A DNA stretch of 64,000 bases from Calliopum simillimum (GCA_951812925.1 OX638370.1:79466004-79530003); one strand, 5' to 3'; shown: positions 48,723-59,922, counted from the stretch's first letter. Translations and numbers: made by a program. Notes: generated from the letters alone by a model not told the origin.

Positions 48723-50147
48723 TCTATACTATTTATATAAAATTGCTTATATGAAAACCCTATGTAACGATTTGGTGCAAAATATACCGAACCGATTTTA
48801 ATAATTTTTTTTTTAAAACGTTCTACGGGTAAAAATTAACGGGAATGTATACTTATTTTTTTGGTTTTTATAATATAAACCTTTTTTTTTTAGTATGAAG
48901 TTGTTGAAAAAAAAAGTTCAATGCTTGCATAAAAATGATCGTTTGCATTTCAGTCGCTATAGCTTGCTGCGCCATGAGTTATGTGCTGTTGTTGTCTTTT
49001 CCGTCTCTTACATTTATTGTTTTTTTTTTTTATTCTTGATGTTGTGTTGTTGATGAGAGCAAAAATGAGAGTGATTTCGTCAGTGATGCCAACTCAATAT
49101 ATTCAATATTTTTGGACTTTTAACTATGTTTTACATGTTTTTCAATATTTTTCAATTCTTTTTGACTTTTTTCGATATTTTGGATGTTTTTCGAAACACT
49201 TGGACTTTGACCGATTTCTTCGATGTACATATTTCACTATTTTTCGAAACTTTTGATTTTATTTCGATTTATTGGATGTTTTGTTTTTAGACTTTCACCG
49301 ATTTCTTCAATGTGTTTCAATATTTTTCAAAACTTTTGGGCTTTTACCGATATATAGGATGTTTTTCGATTTCTTTTTTGCAATTTTACCGATATTTTGG
49401 ATGTTTTTCAATAAACTTAGACTTTTGCCGATTTCTTCTATGTGTTTCAATATTTTTCAAAACTTTCGAACTTTTACCGATATATAGGATGTTTTTCGAC
49501 ATTTTTGGATTTTTTTGCAATATTTTGAGTGTTTTGCTATAAACTTTGACTTTACCAATTTCTTAGTTGTGTTTCAATATTTTCCGAAACTTTTGGACCC
49601 TTTTCGATACATTGAATATTTTTCGATATATGTATTTGAACTTTCACCGATTTCTTCAATGTTTTCCAATAATTTTGGGCTTTTACGGATATGTAGGATG
49701 TTTTTCGACATTTTTGGACCTTTACCGATATTTTAAATGTTTTTCAATATTTTTCGAAACTTTTGGACTTTTACCTATATTTTGGATGTTTTCTTTATAT
49801 TTGGACTTTTACCTATACTTTAGATGTTCTTCTATACTTTTTGACTTTTGCCGATATTTTAAATGTTTTTCGATACATTTGGGCTTTTACCGATTTCTTC
49901 GGTGTATTTCGATACTTTTGGACATTTACCGATATTTTGGACATTTTTCCATAGACTTGGACTCTTACCGATTTCTTCAATGTATATTTTAATATTTTGC
50001 CATACTTTTGGAATTTTGCCGATAAAATAATATATCGGAGCATCTGTTTGTGGCACATTGTGTTAAAAAATAAAAAAGTTTTCGTAATTAGCTTTTTAGT
50101 GCCTGGCTTTTTATGAAAACCCGTGCTACGCCGGGTAAAACAGCTAG
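48723..50147 (+). mobile_element. Non-autonomous Helitron with internal tandem array
   Basis: The 5' end reads TCTATACTATTTATATAAAA directly after an A. The 3' end has a hairpin (ACCCG at 50119-50123 pairing with CGGGT at 50132-50136), then AAAACAG and CTAG (50144-50147) followed by T. These are the three Helitron hallmarks (5' TC, 3' CTRR with upstream hairpin, insertion between A and T), and the CCGTGCTACGCCGGGTAAAA wording is typical of insect Helitrons. No Rep/helicase is present. It inserted directly after the rosa relic. Confidence 0.88.
49080..50022 (+). repeat. Degenerate tandem array inside the Helitron
   Basis: About 940 bp of repeated TTTTGGACTTTTACCGATAT, TTTTGGATGTTTTTCGAT and ACCGATTTCTTCAATGT wording. 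Basic units are about 45-55 bp. A higher-order period of about 130 bp is visible between 49301 and 49431 (GATTTCTTCAATGTGTTTCA and its near copy). The array gives overlapping Phe/Asp-rich frames up to 141 codons on the plus strand and Lys-rich frames on the minus strand; none is a gene. Confidence 0.88.
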
Positions 50148-52734
50148 TAGAATATAAATTAGGAAGCTATTATTGGATTACTAGTTTCAACTAGGTAATT
50201 CCTAAATTATCAATTTTGGGATAAATAGCCTATAATATTCATCTTGGTGCAGAATCAGTTCCAATCAGAAAGCTCTAATGTGCCACCTTTGATATAAGAA
50301 AATTGGAAATGCTATTTTTTTGGCACGAACTTTTCCAACAGCGACCCACAGTGCGCCATATGTGAAAGTTTGCATATGCAAATACTCGTACACAATTTTG
50401 TATCTACAAAAGTTTTACCCTAATGAAAGAAATGCAAAATAAAGAAAAACTCATAAACAACAAATAAGAAACACCTACAATACGAACAGAAACAACAAAG
50501 CAAAAGCATGGACAAAATTTCGACAGTGTAATAACAAATGAATTATAGATATTAAGGACTTATGATGATAATCATTGTTTTTGTATACCAGCAGACTCCC
50601 CAATGCCATTCTACTAAGTTTGTTGATCATAATCAACAACAACAAATTGATAAATTAAAGGCTTAAAATATTATAGGGTTGCCATCTGTGTGGTTCTTTT
50701 GTTGTTTATTGGTTTATTATAACGTACCCACCTAAAATAAACTATATTCACATTAGCAGCTTATGCCGCCGCAGCCGCCGCCATTTTTTGTTTCCTGTTG
50801 CGTGAAGGATGAACGGTTTTCAAATGCATGATAGGACTTCTCAAAATTTTTATAGTTTTTTGAATTTACATAAAACTGTACTGATGCTAAAAGATAGATA
50901 GGGTCTATCGTGTTATAAACAGTGAAACAGGTCATCGACGTTATTCCAACTTTTATATTTAAGCCAGACATGTCTTTCTCGAGTAAAACTATCTCAGTTT
51001 GGTATGCGCTGCTTCTGGTTACATTCTGTTTTCATAGACTTACGTGAAATGACTCACTTTCATGGTATGTCTTTTATTTTTTGAGTTTTTGTGACATAAT
51101 TTGCGAACGCTCTAGTACTGTACCGAATAACAGTTGGCTGTGTTTTTTCTGACAACTGAAACAATTCGTTCAAAAGTAAATGAAGTGACAAGGGTTTTGT
51201 AGAAAAGGTTATCGATTCCGTCTAGTCAGACATGTACTCATTTTCACAAACTGTCGGACACATTGACGTGATGATTTATGCTAAAGGTCAAGAGAATGAA
51301 GATAAAACCCTCAAGTGACAACAGCTAAATGTTTAATTTCACAAATGCTTTTGGTTTGATAAAAAAATTTCAATAATTTCATAAACTTTTTGAAAATTTT
51401 TCATGTTAATGTCCCAAGATTTTTGCAAAATGTAATTGTGTTTTGGCAAGAAGAGGCAACAGCGGGTCTTGATTTTTTCTCTCGTTTGAATATTTTTGTG
51501 TTTATTTTCATTGTAAAAATGATTCCTCTTCGCTTGATTTCATCGATTACATAAAACATAAATTTAACTAAATTATTATCATCGTAGCAACACTGCGAAA
51601 GTGTGCATCGTGTTGGATGGAAACATATTGTTGCCTCGTGTGTCAAATAGCCTTAATGATTATTAATTAGGTAAACGTGCTGAAATTTTAACATACTGAT
51701 ATTAAGCTATTTTTTTTTTTTTTTTTTTTTTTGATTTATTTTGTTACTTTGGAAGCTTTGATACTTTGAGGAGGGTCAGCCAAGCGCTTGTTCTCCGTCT
51801 AATAGTTTAGTCCAGTGAAATGAGACTTTCTGATCCATAAAAATAGAGCCAGCGATTTTTTAATTGGAATCGTTTAATTTTGGTGTTTTGAAACAAATGT
51901 CAAAATTTACATCGAAATCACTGTCGTACCAAAAGTACTTCAGCCTTAAAGGTCATAAAAATTGTTTTTTGCAAATTTCTTGGTAGCGGTTATTTCTAGA
52001 ATAAAAGGATGTTCCACGTTAGGTACATTTCATTACATCAAATGCTGTGCTGCTACATTTAAAGCAAAGAGCAAAATAAAAAACTGAACAGAAAAATTAA
52101 CAAAACAACAAGGAAAGCCACAGTTATAAAGTTATTTTTGGTAAAACAACATTTCATTTCTTAAAGCTTTTGGAAGAATTACCAAGAAAATTCCAAATTA
52201 CGCCAGCAGATGGAGAATGTATAACATAAAAAAGCAGAAGAAAAAATGGGTGTAGTGTAACTTAAGTGCACTGAGAAATCAGCATTGTCAAAAGTGGCAG
52301 AAACTTGGTAATTTTAGCCCCGTGGCGACCCAAATTTTAAACAAGGCTCGATTGTGGCAGTTTTAACAACACGCGTTGCTTAATGGGTTTCAACTACGTT
52401 TGTGACTGATTTAACAACGCGCGTTGCTAAATAAAGCACAAAGAAAATAATATAGTTTTTATATAATTTTTATATTCAAATTTTTTCCTGAAACTATGAA
52501 ACTGATATTATTTTCGTTTTCAATTTTCAATTTTCGCTTTAAATAAATTGCTCGTATTTTTATGTTTGGTATTGGGGAGATTTGAACCTGAAACCTGTCG
52601 TGTAATAGAAGTATGATAAATTTATTTTTAACTGATTAAACAGTCATTTTTGCAATTTTTCAACAACAGACGGAAGCAAGTGTTTATATGGAAATTGATT
52701 ACATATGTTTCGGCTATTTCCACATACATATTTA
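50148..52734. other. AT-rich non-coding DNA
   Basis: No gene recognised. A T homopolymer of about 22 at 51711-51733. Near 52360-52435 is GTTTCAACTACGTTTGTGAC with TTTAACAACGCGCGTTG; a related phrase (TTTCAACCACGTTC, TTTAGCAACGC) occurs at 58155-58190. Confidence 0.45.
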
Positions 52735-53943
52735 TTAGGGTGGGCCGATTTGAAAACTGATCTCGGCTACCCCCTATGTGAAAGTTCATTCAATTCTATG
52801 AATATTTGCCCAAGGAACTATACCTCTACGTTCAACTTTAGTTCGGCGCATTTTCGATTGAAAATTTTACCTTGCGTTTAATATTTATTTTTATGCTTAG
52901 TTTTCAAAATTCTTATAGAGACAAAAGTAATGTCATTCTGTGAGTAATCAATAAAATTGGGTTCTGTTTTTACGAAAAGTTTACTTAATAGCGTGGAATT
53001 AATTAAATTTATTCCAAAAAATTACATCGGTCAAATAACCGATTTATTATAAGCGATTTATATTTTCACATGGATTTTTGGTATATTGTTCTGTAAAATT
53101 AAAAAAAGCGGCTAATTTATTCCATAAAACTGCCACTAGATGTTGCCTTGGATAAAAATGAGTGTCAGATTTGGCATCCTAGCATCCAAAAATACTTGGG
53201 TTGGTTTTTCGATTGAAAAAATCCATGTAAAAATATGACTCATTTATTTTGAAATCGGTTATTTGACCGATAAAATTTTTTAGAACAAATATAATCGATT
53301 CCACGCTATCAAGGAAACTTTTCGTAAAAACAGAACCCAATTTTATTGATTACTGACAAAATACCAGCCAAAACATATTATGATATTACTTTTGACTCTA
53401 TAGGATTTTTGAAAATTAAGCATAAAAATAAATATTAAACGCAAGGTAAAATTTTCAATCGAAAATGCGCCGAACTAAAGTTGAACGTAGAGGTATGGTT
53501 CCTTTTGCAAATATTCATAGAATTGAATGAACTTTCAGCCAAGGTTGGTGTTTTGTTTGAAAAAATTCATCCAAAAATATGAATCGTTTATTTTGAAAGC
53601 CGGTCATAATAATCGGCTCTTTGACCCATATCACTTTTTTAAATATATAGCATTAATTTCACACTATCAAGTGAACTTTTTATGTAAACAGAACCCAATT
53701 TAATTGATTACTAACAGAATACCAGCCAAATCATATAATGACATTACTTTTGTCTTTATAAAAATTTTTAAAATTTAGTATGAAAATAAAAAAAAATATT
53801 AATGAAAGGTAAAATTTTCGATTAAAAATGCGCCGAACTAAAGTTGAACGCAGAGGTATAGTTCCTTTGGCAAATAATCATAGAATTGAATGAACTTTCA
53901 CATAGGGGGGTAGCTGAGGACGATAAAATTTGGCCCACCCTAA
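52735..53943. mobile_element. Three-armed TIR element F (1209 bp)
   Basis: Ends TTAGGGTGGGCC and GGCCCACCCTAA; TATTTA flanks both sides (52729-52734 and 53944-53949). The left arm (52735-53075) is inverted relative to a middle arm (about 53200-53535), which is repeated in direct orientation as the right arm (about 53555-53943). Shared phrases: GCGCCGAACTAAAGTTGAAC, GAGGTATAGTTCCTTTGGCA and CAGAACCCAATTT. The central 120 bp is unique. No ORF. The 6-bp TSD is AT-rich and so only moderately strong. Confidence 0.8.
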
Positions 53944-54844
53944 TATTTATACATTTTTATATATATAGCCTCATCAGATCAGTTTTAGTTAAATCTTGTC
54001 AGAAACCGTACTCGAAGACGTGACTCCGGTTTTCTAATGAAAGAAAACGCAGTGCTTTAGCGTTTATGCTATTGGACACGGATAAACTCTCTGTATAGGA
54101 TCGCCTATATGTATAGTACACTGACCCAAAAAAACCAGAGGTGTTCCGATCTAAGGGGCTTAGCACTTAAAATGTTCTAGATTGCGTGTGTAAATGTTAG
54201 TAAAAAAATATTGAGGTTTAGTTTAGAGGCGCTGCCTTGACCGTATGAGAATGGGGTCTTTCAGCCCGTGGAAATCGATAAAAAGGATAGGAAAAATTTT
54301 TTTTTCTGTCCTACCTTATGTTTTCGAGGTCGCTGAAGATGATTTAATGGCCAGATTTTGGAAAAGATTCCAAGATTTCAAGACATTCAAAATATCTCCC
54401 GAAAAAAAAGGAAAAAATATGAGATTTTTGTTAGATTAAATTGCCATAAATCGTAGGAAAAATGTTTGTTTTTTTTTCTCGGACACTAGTCTTGTAGCCT
54501 AGGTTGTGACGAACAAAATGAGTTGTCGCACAATATTTTTTGACAAAATCTTCTCGAGATATCAGCCACAGACTGAACCGCCGTCCAGACGCATTATATT
54601 CATTGCCGGTTACCGGGAATATCTGCCGATTTTGCGCAATTATAATTGGTTTTTGAGGTCCTACCTGGTACTTTCGATGTCGCTGGAGATTTTCTTTTTA
54701 GTACAATTGGGCAATATTTTACGATAACAGTCAACGCTCTTAGCTTAATTAAAATATAATAATTAATAATTTAAATTTCCTTCTATATTTCTCAATAATT
54801 CCATTATAAATTAAATACACGTTTCGATACTAGATGTAAAAGGC

Positions 54845-55039
54845 TTGGCCTGCCATAACAACAAAATCGGTGGCATTTGCAGTGAAAGATGGAAAATTTT
54901 GGGAGATATTGGCACCTATCCAGAAGAAAACCGCGAAGTTCATCAAACACCAGCTCCAGATGTGAATCATGCGTGGAAAGATTATGTCGAGGTTTTAGAG
55001 CTAGCTCTGCTTTTTATTGGAAATCCCATCAGGGACTAA
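54845..55039 (+). pseudogene. Possible transposon protein fragment
   Basis: A 64-codon frame reading GICSERWKILGDIGTYPEEN and later KDYVEVLELALLFIGNPIRD before a stop. It sits in the left part of the outer TIR element, just before the nested element begins at 55075, so downstream coding sequence may have been lost before or at that insertion. The family is not certain; the only support is position inside a transposon and a protein-like composition. Confidence 0.3.
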
Positions 55040-55144
55040 ATCTCAATATTTTTTTACCAAAATTTACACACGTACACCCAAAAAAAAAATAGTGAAATTC
55101 ACCTTTTAATTCTACAGTTTTACGTGACAATTTCCGTCCAATAT

Positions 55145-55550
55145 GCAAAATATCAATTTAACATGTTAAAAATGTGTATCTTACATGCAACGAAATGTTA
55201 AGCTAACATGCAAAAAATGATAATTACACATGTTAAAAATGTTAGCATAACATGCAAAAAAATGTTATCGTAACATGCAAAAATGTTAGCGTAACATGCA
55301 AAAATGTAAGCGTAACATGCAAAAAATGTTAATCTGACATGCAAAAATGTTAGTTCAACATTCAAAAAAATGGTAATCTATCATGCAAAAATGTTAGTTC
55401 AACATGCAAAAAATGTTAATCTAACATGCAAAAATGTTAATCTGACAAGCAAAAAATGTAAGATTAACATGCAACAAATATCTAATTAACATGCTCAAAC
55501 TGTTAATTTGATATGCTAAAAATGTCAATTATTAAATGAAACAATGTTTT
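55145..55550 (+). repeat. Left subterminal array, about 18 units of 20-23 bp
   Basis: Consecutive units all in the same orientation, each CATGCAAAAATGTTA plus a 6-7 nt variable tail such as GCGTAA, ATCTGA or GTTCAA. The core contains TAACATG/CATGTTA, so adjacent units create palindromes around the unit joints. Such arrays often serve as transposase-binding sites. Confidence 0.9.
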
Positions 55551-55605
55551 AAGTGAATTCATTTATATGTTTTATTTAACGTTATTTTCTGAACATAAAA
55601 ACCTC

Positions 55606-56010
55606 TTAAAATATCTTATTCCTAATTAAGCACGTACCATCAGATATGTAATATATATGAATAGGTGGTCCCGTGAATTTAGATAATTCTATTAACTCAA
55701 AAACAAAATTTTTTGAGATTGTACGTACAGAATATGATTGATAGTGTTCTATGAAATTAATATCTTCATATCTAAGTCCAAGAATAATTGGCTGATTTTT
55801 TATATTTATTAATATTTCTTTTATTTCAAATAGATCTACTGTATCGTTCTTTTGTATGGTAAGAAAATATCCTTTTTTATAGGTAGCTCCATTGAAAGTA
55901 ATGGATTTGGTTGCCAAATTATTTATAAAATTTAATTTTAGATTCGAAAAATTTTCTATTGACTTCACATTTTCATAAGTTTCCAAGTAGGTGTTACATT
56001 TTTGTTCTGC
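55606..56010 (-). CDS. Overlapping open frame, likely C-terminal domain
   Basis: This frame is open from just after a stop at 56011-56013 to a stop at 55606, about 134 codons, and contains no ATG, so it cannot start by itself in the normal way. It overlaps the end of exon 4 by 46 nt in another frame. An AATAAA signal lies about 30 nt beyond its stop (55571-55576, complement), the expected place for the gene's 3' end. Protein wording such as YKKGYFLTIQKN, IILGLRYEDINFIEHYQSY and IHIYYISDGTCLIRN suggests a compact beta-rich domain. The simplest reading is that a one-base slip near the A run at about 55997-56001 separated the C-terminal domain from the SAM part. Programmed frameshifting or an undetected intron are alternatives; I found no phase-compatible strong donor. 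Confidence 0.5.
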   Translation of the reverse strand, partial: AEQKCNTYLETYENVKSIENFSNLKLNFINNLATKSITFNGATYKKGYFLTIQKNDTVDLFEIKEILINIKNQPIILGLRYEDINFIEHYQSYSVRTISKNFVFELIELSKFTGPPIHIYYISDGTCLIRNKIF

Positions 56011-57089
56011 TCAACTTTTTTTAATTTTGGACTCGCAGCAGATTTGTCGGGTGTCCGTTTTGTTTTCCTGCTTAAATTGTTAAATCTGTTGAACAACATG
56101 CCAGATGGATTTCTCCCACACCCATCTTTTCGAGAAATGAAGTATATTCCTGAATTTTCACTCGGGAAAGTTTCTTGTATTTCTTCGGCCATTTTCGCTA
56201 ACTGCTGAAGACGAGGAATGTAGTACGTGTTATTATTGGCTTTGTAAAAGTACTCTACAATACAATTCAAAAGCTTTGTTCTTTCCTCATTATCAAATTT
56301 TTGCTTCTCCTCATACATTTTAATTAGGCCCTGCCCAGTATTCGACAGCTTCAAAATTTCGGATAGACGCTGTGATGTTTGTGAACATTTTTATACCAAA
56401 GTCAAAATAGAGAGAAATATGAAGCTTGGAATAGTTCGTACAGAACTGAAAACTTAAAAAGGATTTCAAATTTACATGGACACTACTACGACGATTTAAA
56501 GGTCCGTATACATTTTCAGTTATGTCCGAATTTTCATACTTACCACTTCAGAAAATCCAGTTCCAGAGCTACTTGCTTGTTCAGAGTTAAGAGCAGCTTT
56601 ATTGGTCTGCTGCTTCTCGATCCAACTGCATACTTTGGAATCACAGCTTATGGTGCTCGCCACAACACCAGGGAACTAAATGTTAAATCATTTGGATATA
56701 CATTCTTTACCTATTGTCATCAAATCAAGTAGAATATGTTAGAAGTTACCTGTTTCGCTTTCCAACCGAATAGTTTTTCTCTAAGCTCAGCCTTTAGCCC
56801 AATATTCTCTTTTCCAGGGAATATGCCATCAATGTCGTCTTTGTTTAAATATTGTAGGCGCTCGTAAGTAACTCCACATGCTATTGAAATATAAAGCAGA
56901 TTTTATATGCTACGAAAAAAAAAAATGTAAAAAAAATAGCTTACAATTTAGGGCAGAGAACGCTGCTTCCAGCTGCAGCTCCTTCAACAAATTCAACAAT
57001 TTGTTTTCATTTAAAGTTTGCAGAACTCCACCGTCAACAACATCATTTTCTGCAACCTCACAGAAATAATACAATTTATCTTCAGCCAT
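55965..57089 (-). CDS. Spliced SAM-like domain gene, four exons
   Basis: Exons (minus strand): 57089-56945, 56880-56750, 56675-56544 and 56369-55965. Introns of 64, 74 and 174 nt have GT-AG borders with good donors (GTAAGC, GTAACT, GTAAGT). Exon lengths 145, 131, 132 and 405 keep one frame, giving 270 residues and a TGA stop. The start is the first ATG after the right array (MAEDKLYYFCEVAEN). Residues about 30-90 (LLNLLKELQLE, SCGVTYERLQYLNKDDIDGI, LREKLFGW) have the helix and hydrophobic pattern of a SAM domain, and the exon 1-2 junction falls inside it. Exon 3 is a polar linker. Exon 4 carries LSNTGQGLIKMYEEKQKFDN, a pattern I recall from uncharacterised multi-copy insect proteins, and then a basic tail. 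Function unknown; SAM domains usually mediate self- or protein association. Clean splice sites argue for recent or ongoing expression. Confidence 0.72.
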
Positions 57090-57194
57090 TTGTATTCTTT
57101 TATTTCACTGAATTATTGAATTAAAATATTTCTCTTAAACACTCGCTTCAGAACAATTTCGCAATAATGGCGTTTCATGATTTCCCGTTATTTT

Positions 57195-57560
57195 TGTTGG
57201 CGTCACATGCAAAAATGTTACCGTAACATGCAAAAATGTTAGCTTAACATGCAGAAATGTAAGCGTAATATGCAAAATGTTGGCCAAATATTTTGCATTT
57301 TAAACTATCATTTTTTGCATGTTACGTTAATATCTCCGCATGTTAAGCTTACATTTTTGCATGTTAGGCTAACATTTTATGTTATTAATTGATATGCAAA
57401 AAAACGTTAATGCTACATGCTGAAAATATTAGTTCAACATGCAAAATTTCGTTCTAACATTTGTGACATGTCAAGCTAACATTTTTTTATGTTATGCTAA
57501 CATTTTTGCATGTTGCGATAACAGTTTTTTGCATGTAAAAAGTGATATGCAAAAACTGTT
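57195..57560. repeat. Right subterminal array, mixed orientation
   Basis: Begins with three or four units in plus orientation (CATGCAAAAATGTTACCGTA). From about 57300 the units are mostly inverted (TAACATTTTTGCATG), then interleaved. The change of orientation distinguishes it from the left array. Confidence 0.85.
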
Positions 57561-57665
57561 GGGATGACATTACGTTTTTTTTTTGGGTGTAGTCTAGAGA
57601 CCCTACCGAACATTTTAAGTGTTGAGCCTCTAAGATCGGAACACCTTTGGTTTTTTTGGGTCAGT

Positions 57666-59920
57666 CTATTGTATAGATCATAAGGCTCACTTGCGTCGTC
57701 TGCTGTGAAAAATTGCTAAATTGTTAGGTGGTAACGCACTCTTGTTTTGAGACATGCTACGCTAGCTACAGTTAAAACCTATTAGAGCGGATTTATTTTC
57801 CATATGGGTACAATGCAGGATCTCGAAATTACGAAAATTTTAATGATAGATAGGCAGGTTCCCCTATATAAATTATGAAGTTAGTTTATTGACTGTTTTT
57901 TTGCTTGTATAGTACTAATGAAAGTACCAACGCGCTTTTTCTTAATTGATAAATGATAAATTTATATTATATTTATGCTAATATAGATGCGGACGTTAGC
58001 AGCTCAGCCACGGCCATCATTATTGTGAATTTGACTGAAAGTATATTTGATTTGAAATAAGCTGATTTGGATTTAACTACGTTTCGAGAGTGTTTTAACT
58101 ACGTTTCGTTGCTGATTTTGATTTAACAACGCTTGTCAAAGAGCGTTGTTGAATAAGTTTCAACCACGTTCTTGAGTGATTTAGCAACGCACCATACAAA
58201 TATGAGCTTGGAGCGTTGTTAGTGCTAACATATGTATATATTTTCTTAAACGTCATGTTATATACATAGGAAAAATATCGCCCATATTTCGACCAACACC
58301 ATGATCAGGTAATTCATAATCTTGAGAAACAAAAGTGTAAATTTTTGATCTATCCGTTCAAAATTGTTTTTAAGAATACTACAATGAACCAACTTTGTCC
58401 GTAAATTTTTTGTCGATTTGACAGTAGTCCGGTTATCCTAACGTAACCTCAGCGACATCACTCTAGGAATTAGAGCTGTTCATAATGGTCCACTTTTTCA
58501 TCCGATATAAAATCGATTCTTTCAAAACGATATCGAACACAAGCTTTAAAACCGTTATTCTTAAAACCATGAAAAGGTTTTTGATGAGCCATACATTAAG
58601 CTATGGAAATGCTGGATGTGGAACTGCCCACATTTATATGTATGTATGTATAGCAATAGAATGATTTCAAGTGGATGTCAACAATTCAAATTTGGCTTTG
58701 GCGCACACTAACGCGTTAAAACGCGTTTTAACTTTGAACACATAAAATGGATTTTCACACTGCACACACACTCGCACGCTTCGAGAACCCATACATTGCA
58801 ACGACAATTTTACCTTTACAAGAATTTTATTGCTGCGCCAGATGGGGGACCATGTTTACGCGCTGACGTGTTTGTTTGTTTTCCAATACACACACATACT
58901 AACATATACACACCAATACATTCACCATACCAGATAAATTATGCAGTGATACCTTTTTACTTGTGAATGACCGATACGTGAGAGGCCTTGAGGAAATTTC
59001 GAATATTCCGGCGAAAAAAAAGAAGCAATTTAATGCAATGCATCCCCCACCCATCAGCTCCTTGTTCCGCAACACCAGCGAACAACGCAAAAAATGCTCA
59101 CATCACTGAATTTTTCATTGAATTTATTATTATTGTTTTTTTGTGCGCTCGCTTCTGACCTGAACTGAATAAATTATGCAAAAGTGTTTACATTCAAAAT
59201 ACAAGGAACACAGAATACATGTGTATGGGTGAAAGGAGCGAGTCCTGTATGTAGTCGCTATTTAATTTAATTTTTTTGTGCTGTACTTTGTCATATGCAA
59301 AACATTGGAGTGCATGCATTTTCCCAATTAAAAGTCAGTGATTAAAGCAGTGTTGTACTTAAAAATTAATGATTTATTCGAATTGAAATGGAGAAAAAAA
59401 AGTGTATGGCCACAAAGACACCATACACTGCCACAGTCTCCCCCTGTGTAATACCAACCAATTTCGATTTATTGGCAAAATTCCGAATTGTCCATGAAGA
59501 ATATGGGATACGCCTTCTCTGTGTATGCGCATTTGATTGTAACAAAATAGTGTTTTAGCAAAATTAAGGTAAGAGGCTTACGGAACAAGGGTTTAGTAAA
59601 GTCAAATTTTGTCTTTTAAAATCAATTTTAAATACAACCAGAAAGAGATTTAATAATTGCCTGAAAACCCTGTAAACTAGCAAAGAACATGCAAACCTGA
59701 AAAAAAATACTGTCAGTCTGTCGAAACACCTAGCTTTGCTTGTTGTCCTACAAAAGATTGAATTATGCACTCTCACGCCACATTGGGTTTGATAGGTCAT
59801 GCATTCCGACTGCCAAAACATAGCTGAGTGTCTTGGTTATTTAAAATAATGTAAGAAATTCTTCAAAATTGTTAAACTTTGTATTGTTCATTTTACTTTT
59901 GATGAAAATAAACTGGATCA
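57666..59920. other. Non-coding DNA
   Basis: No gene recognised. GTATGTATGTATAG-type repeat near 58637, ACACACACTC/ACACACACATAC wording near 58765 and 58890, and the TTTCAACCACGTTC phrase near 58165. Confidence 0.45.
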
Positions 59921-59922
59921 TA

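Larger units (their letters stand above)
55075..57589. mobile_element. TA-flanked TIR element carrying a SAM-domain gene
   Basis: Perfect 15-bp TIRs, CACCCAAAAAAAAAA at 55075-55089 and the complement at 57575-57589, are flanked by TA (55073-55074; 57590-57591). Subterminal arrays of a 20-23 bp unit (CATGCAAAAATGTTAGCGTAA and variants) occupy about 55145-55550 and 57200-57560. Between them lies one minus-strand multi-exon gene and its overlapping continuation. There is no DDE, Rep or RT motif, so it is either non-autonomous or uses a protein type I cannot recognise. TA duplication suggests Tc1/mariner-like integration, but the ends do not resemble a family I know. Confidence 0.8.
54120..57665. 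mobile_element. Older TIR element with 58-bp ends, split by insertion
   Basis: Left TIR 54120-54177 (ACTGACCCAAAAAAACCAGA...) and right TIR 57608-57665 (...GGTTTTTTTGGGTCAGT) match at about 50 of 58 positions. Without the nested element the outer one is about 1.0 kb: a 955-bp left part and a 76-bp right part. It is a deleted transposon. The left part contains a frame (about 54845-55039) with the phrase KDYVEVLELALLFIG, which to my memory resembles a widespread uncharacterised arthropod transposon protein; this is unverified. No clear TSD. Confidence 0.75.

Noticed and set aside
49567..49992. 141-codon plus-strand frame, Phe/Asp-rich
   Set aside because: It is the translation of the Helitron tandem array; neighbouring frames on both strands are equally open because of the repeat unit.
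55145..55550. Regularly spaced repeats suggestive of a CRISPR array
   Set aside because: Units of about 21 bp are contiguous with only 6-7 nt variable tails, no true spacers, and the DNA is eukaryotic with spliced genes.
55606..55986. Independent gene starting at TTG 55986
   Set aside because: TTG is not a normal start in insects and the frame has no ATG; treated as a continuation of the SAM gene instead.
59564..59821. 85-codon minus-strand frame near the mariner
   Set aside because: Outside the mariner ends, no motif recognised, and AT-rich chance frames of this length are common here.
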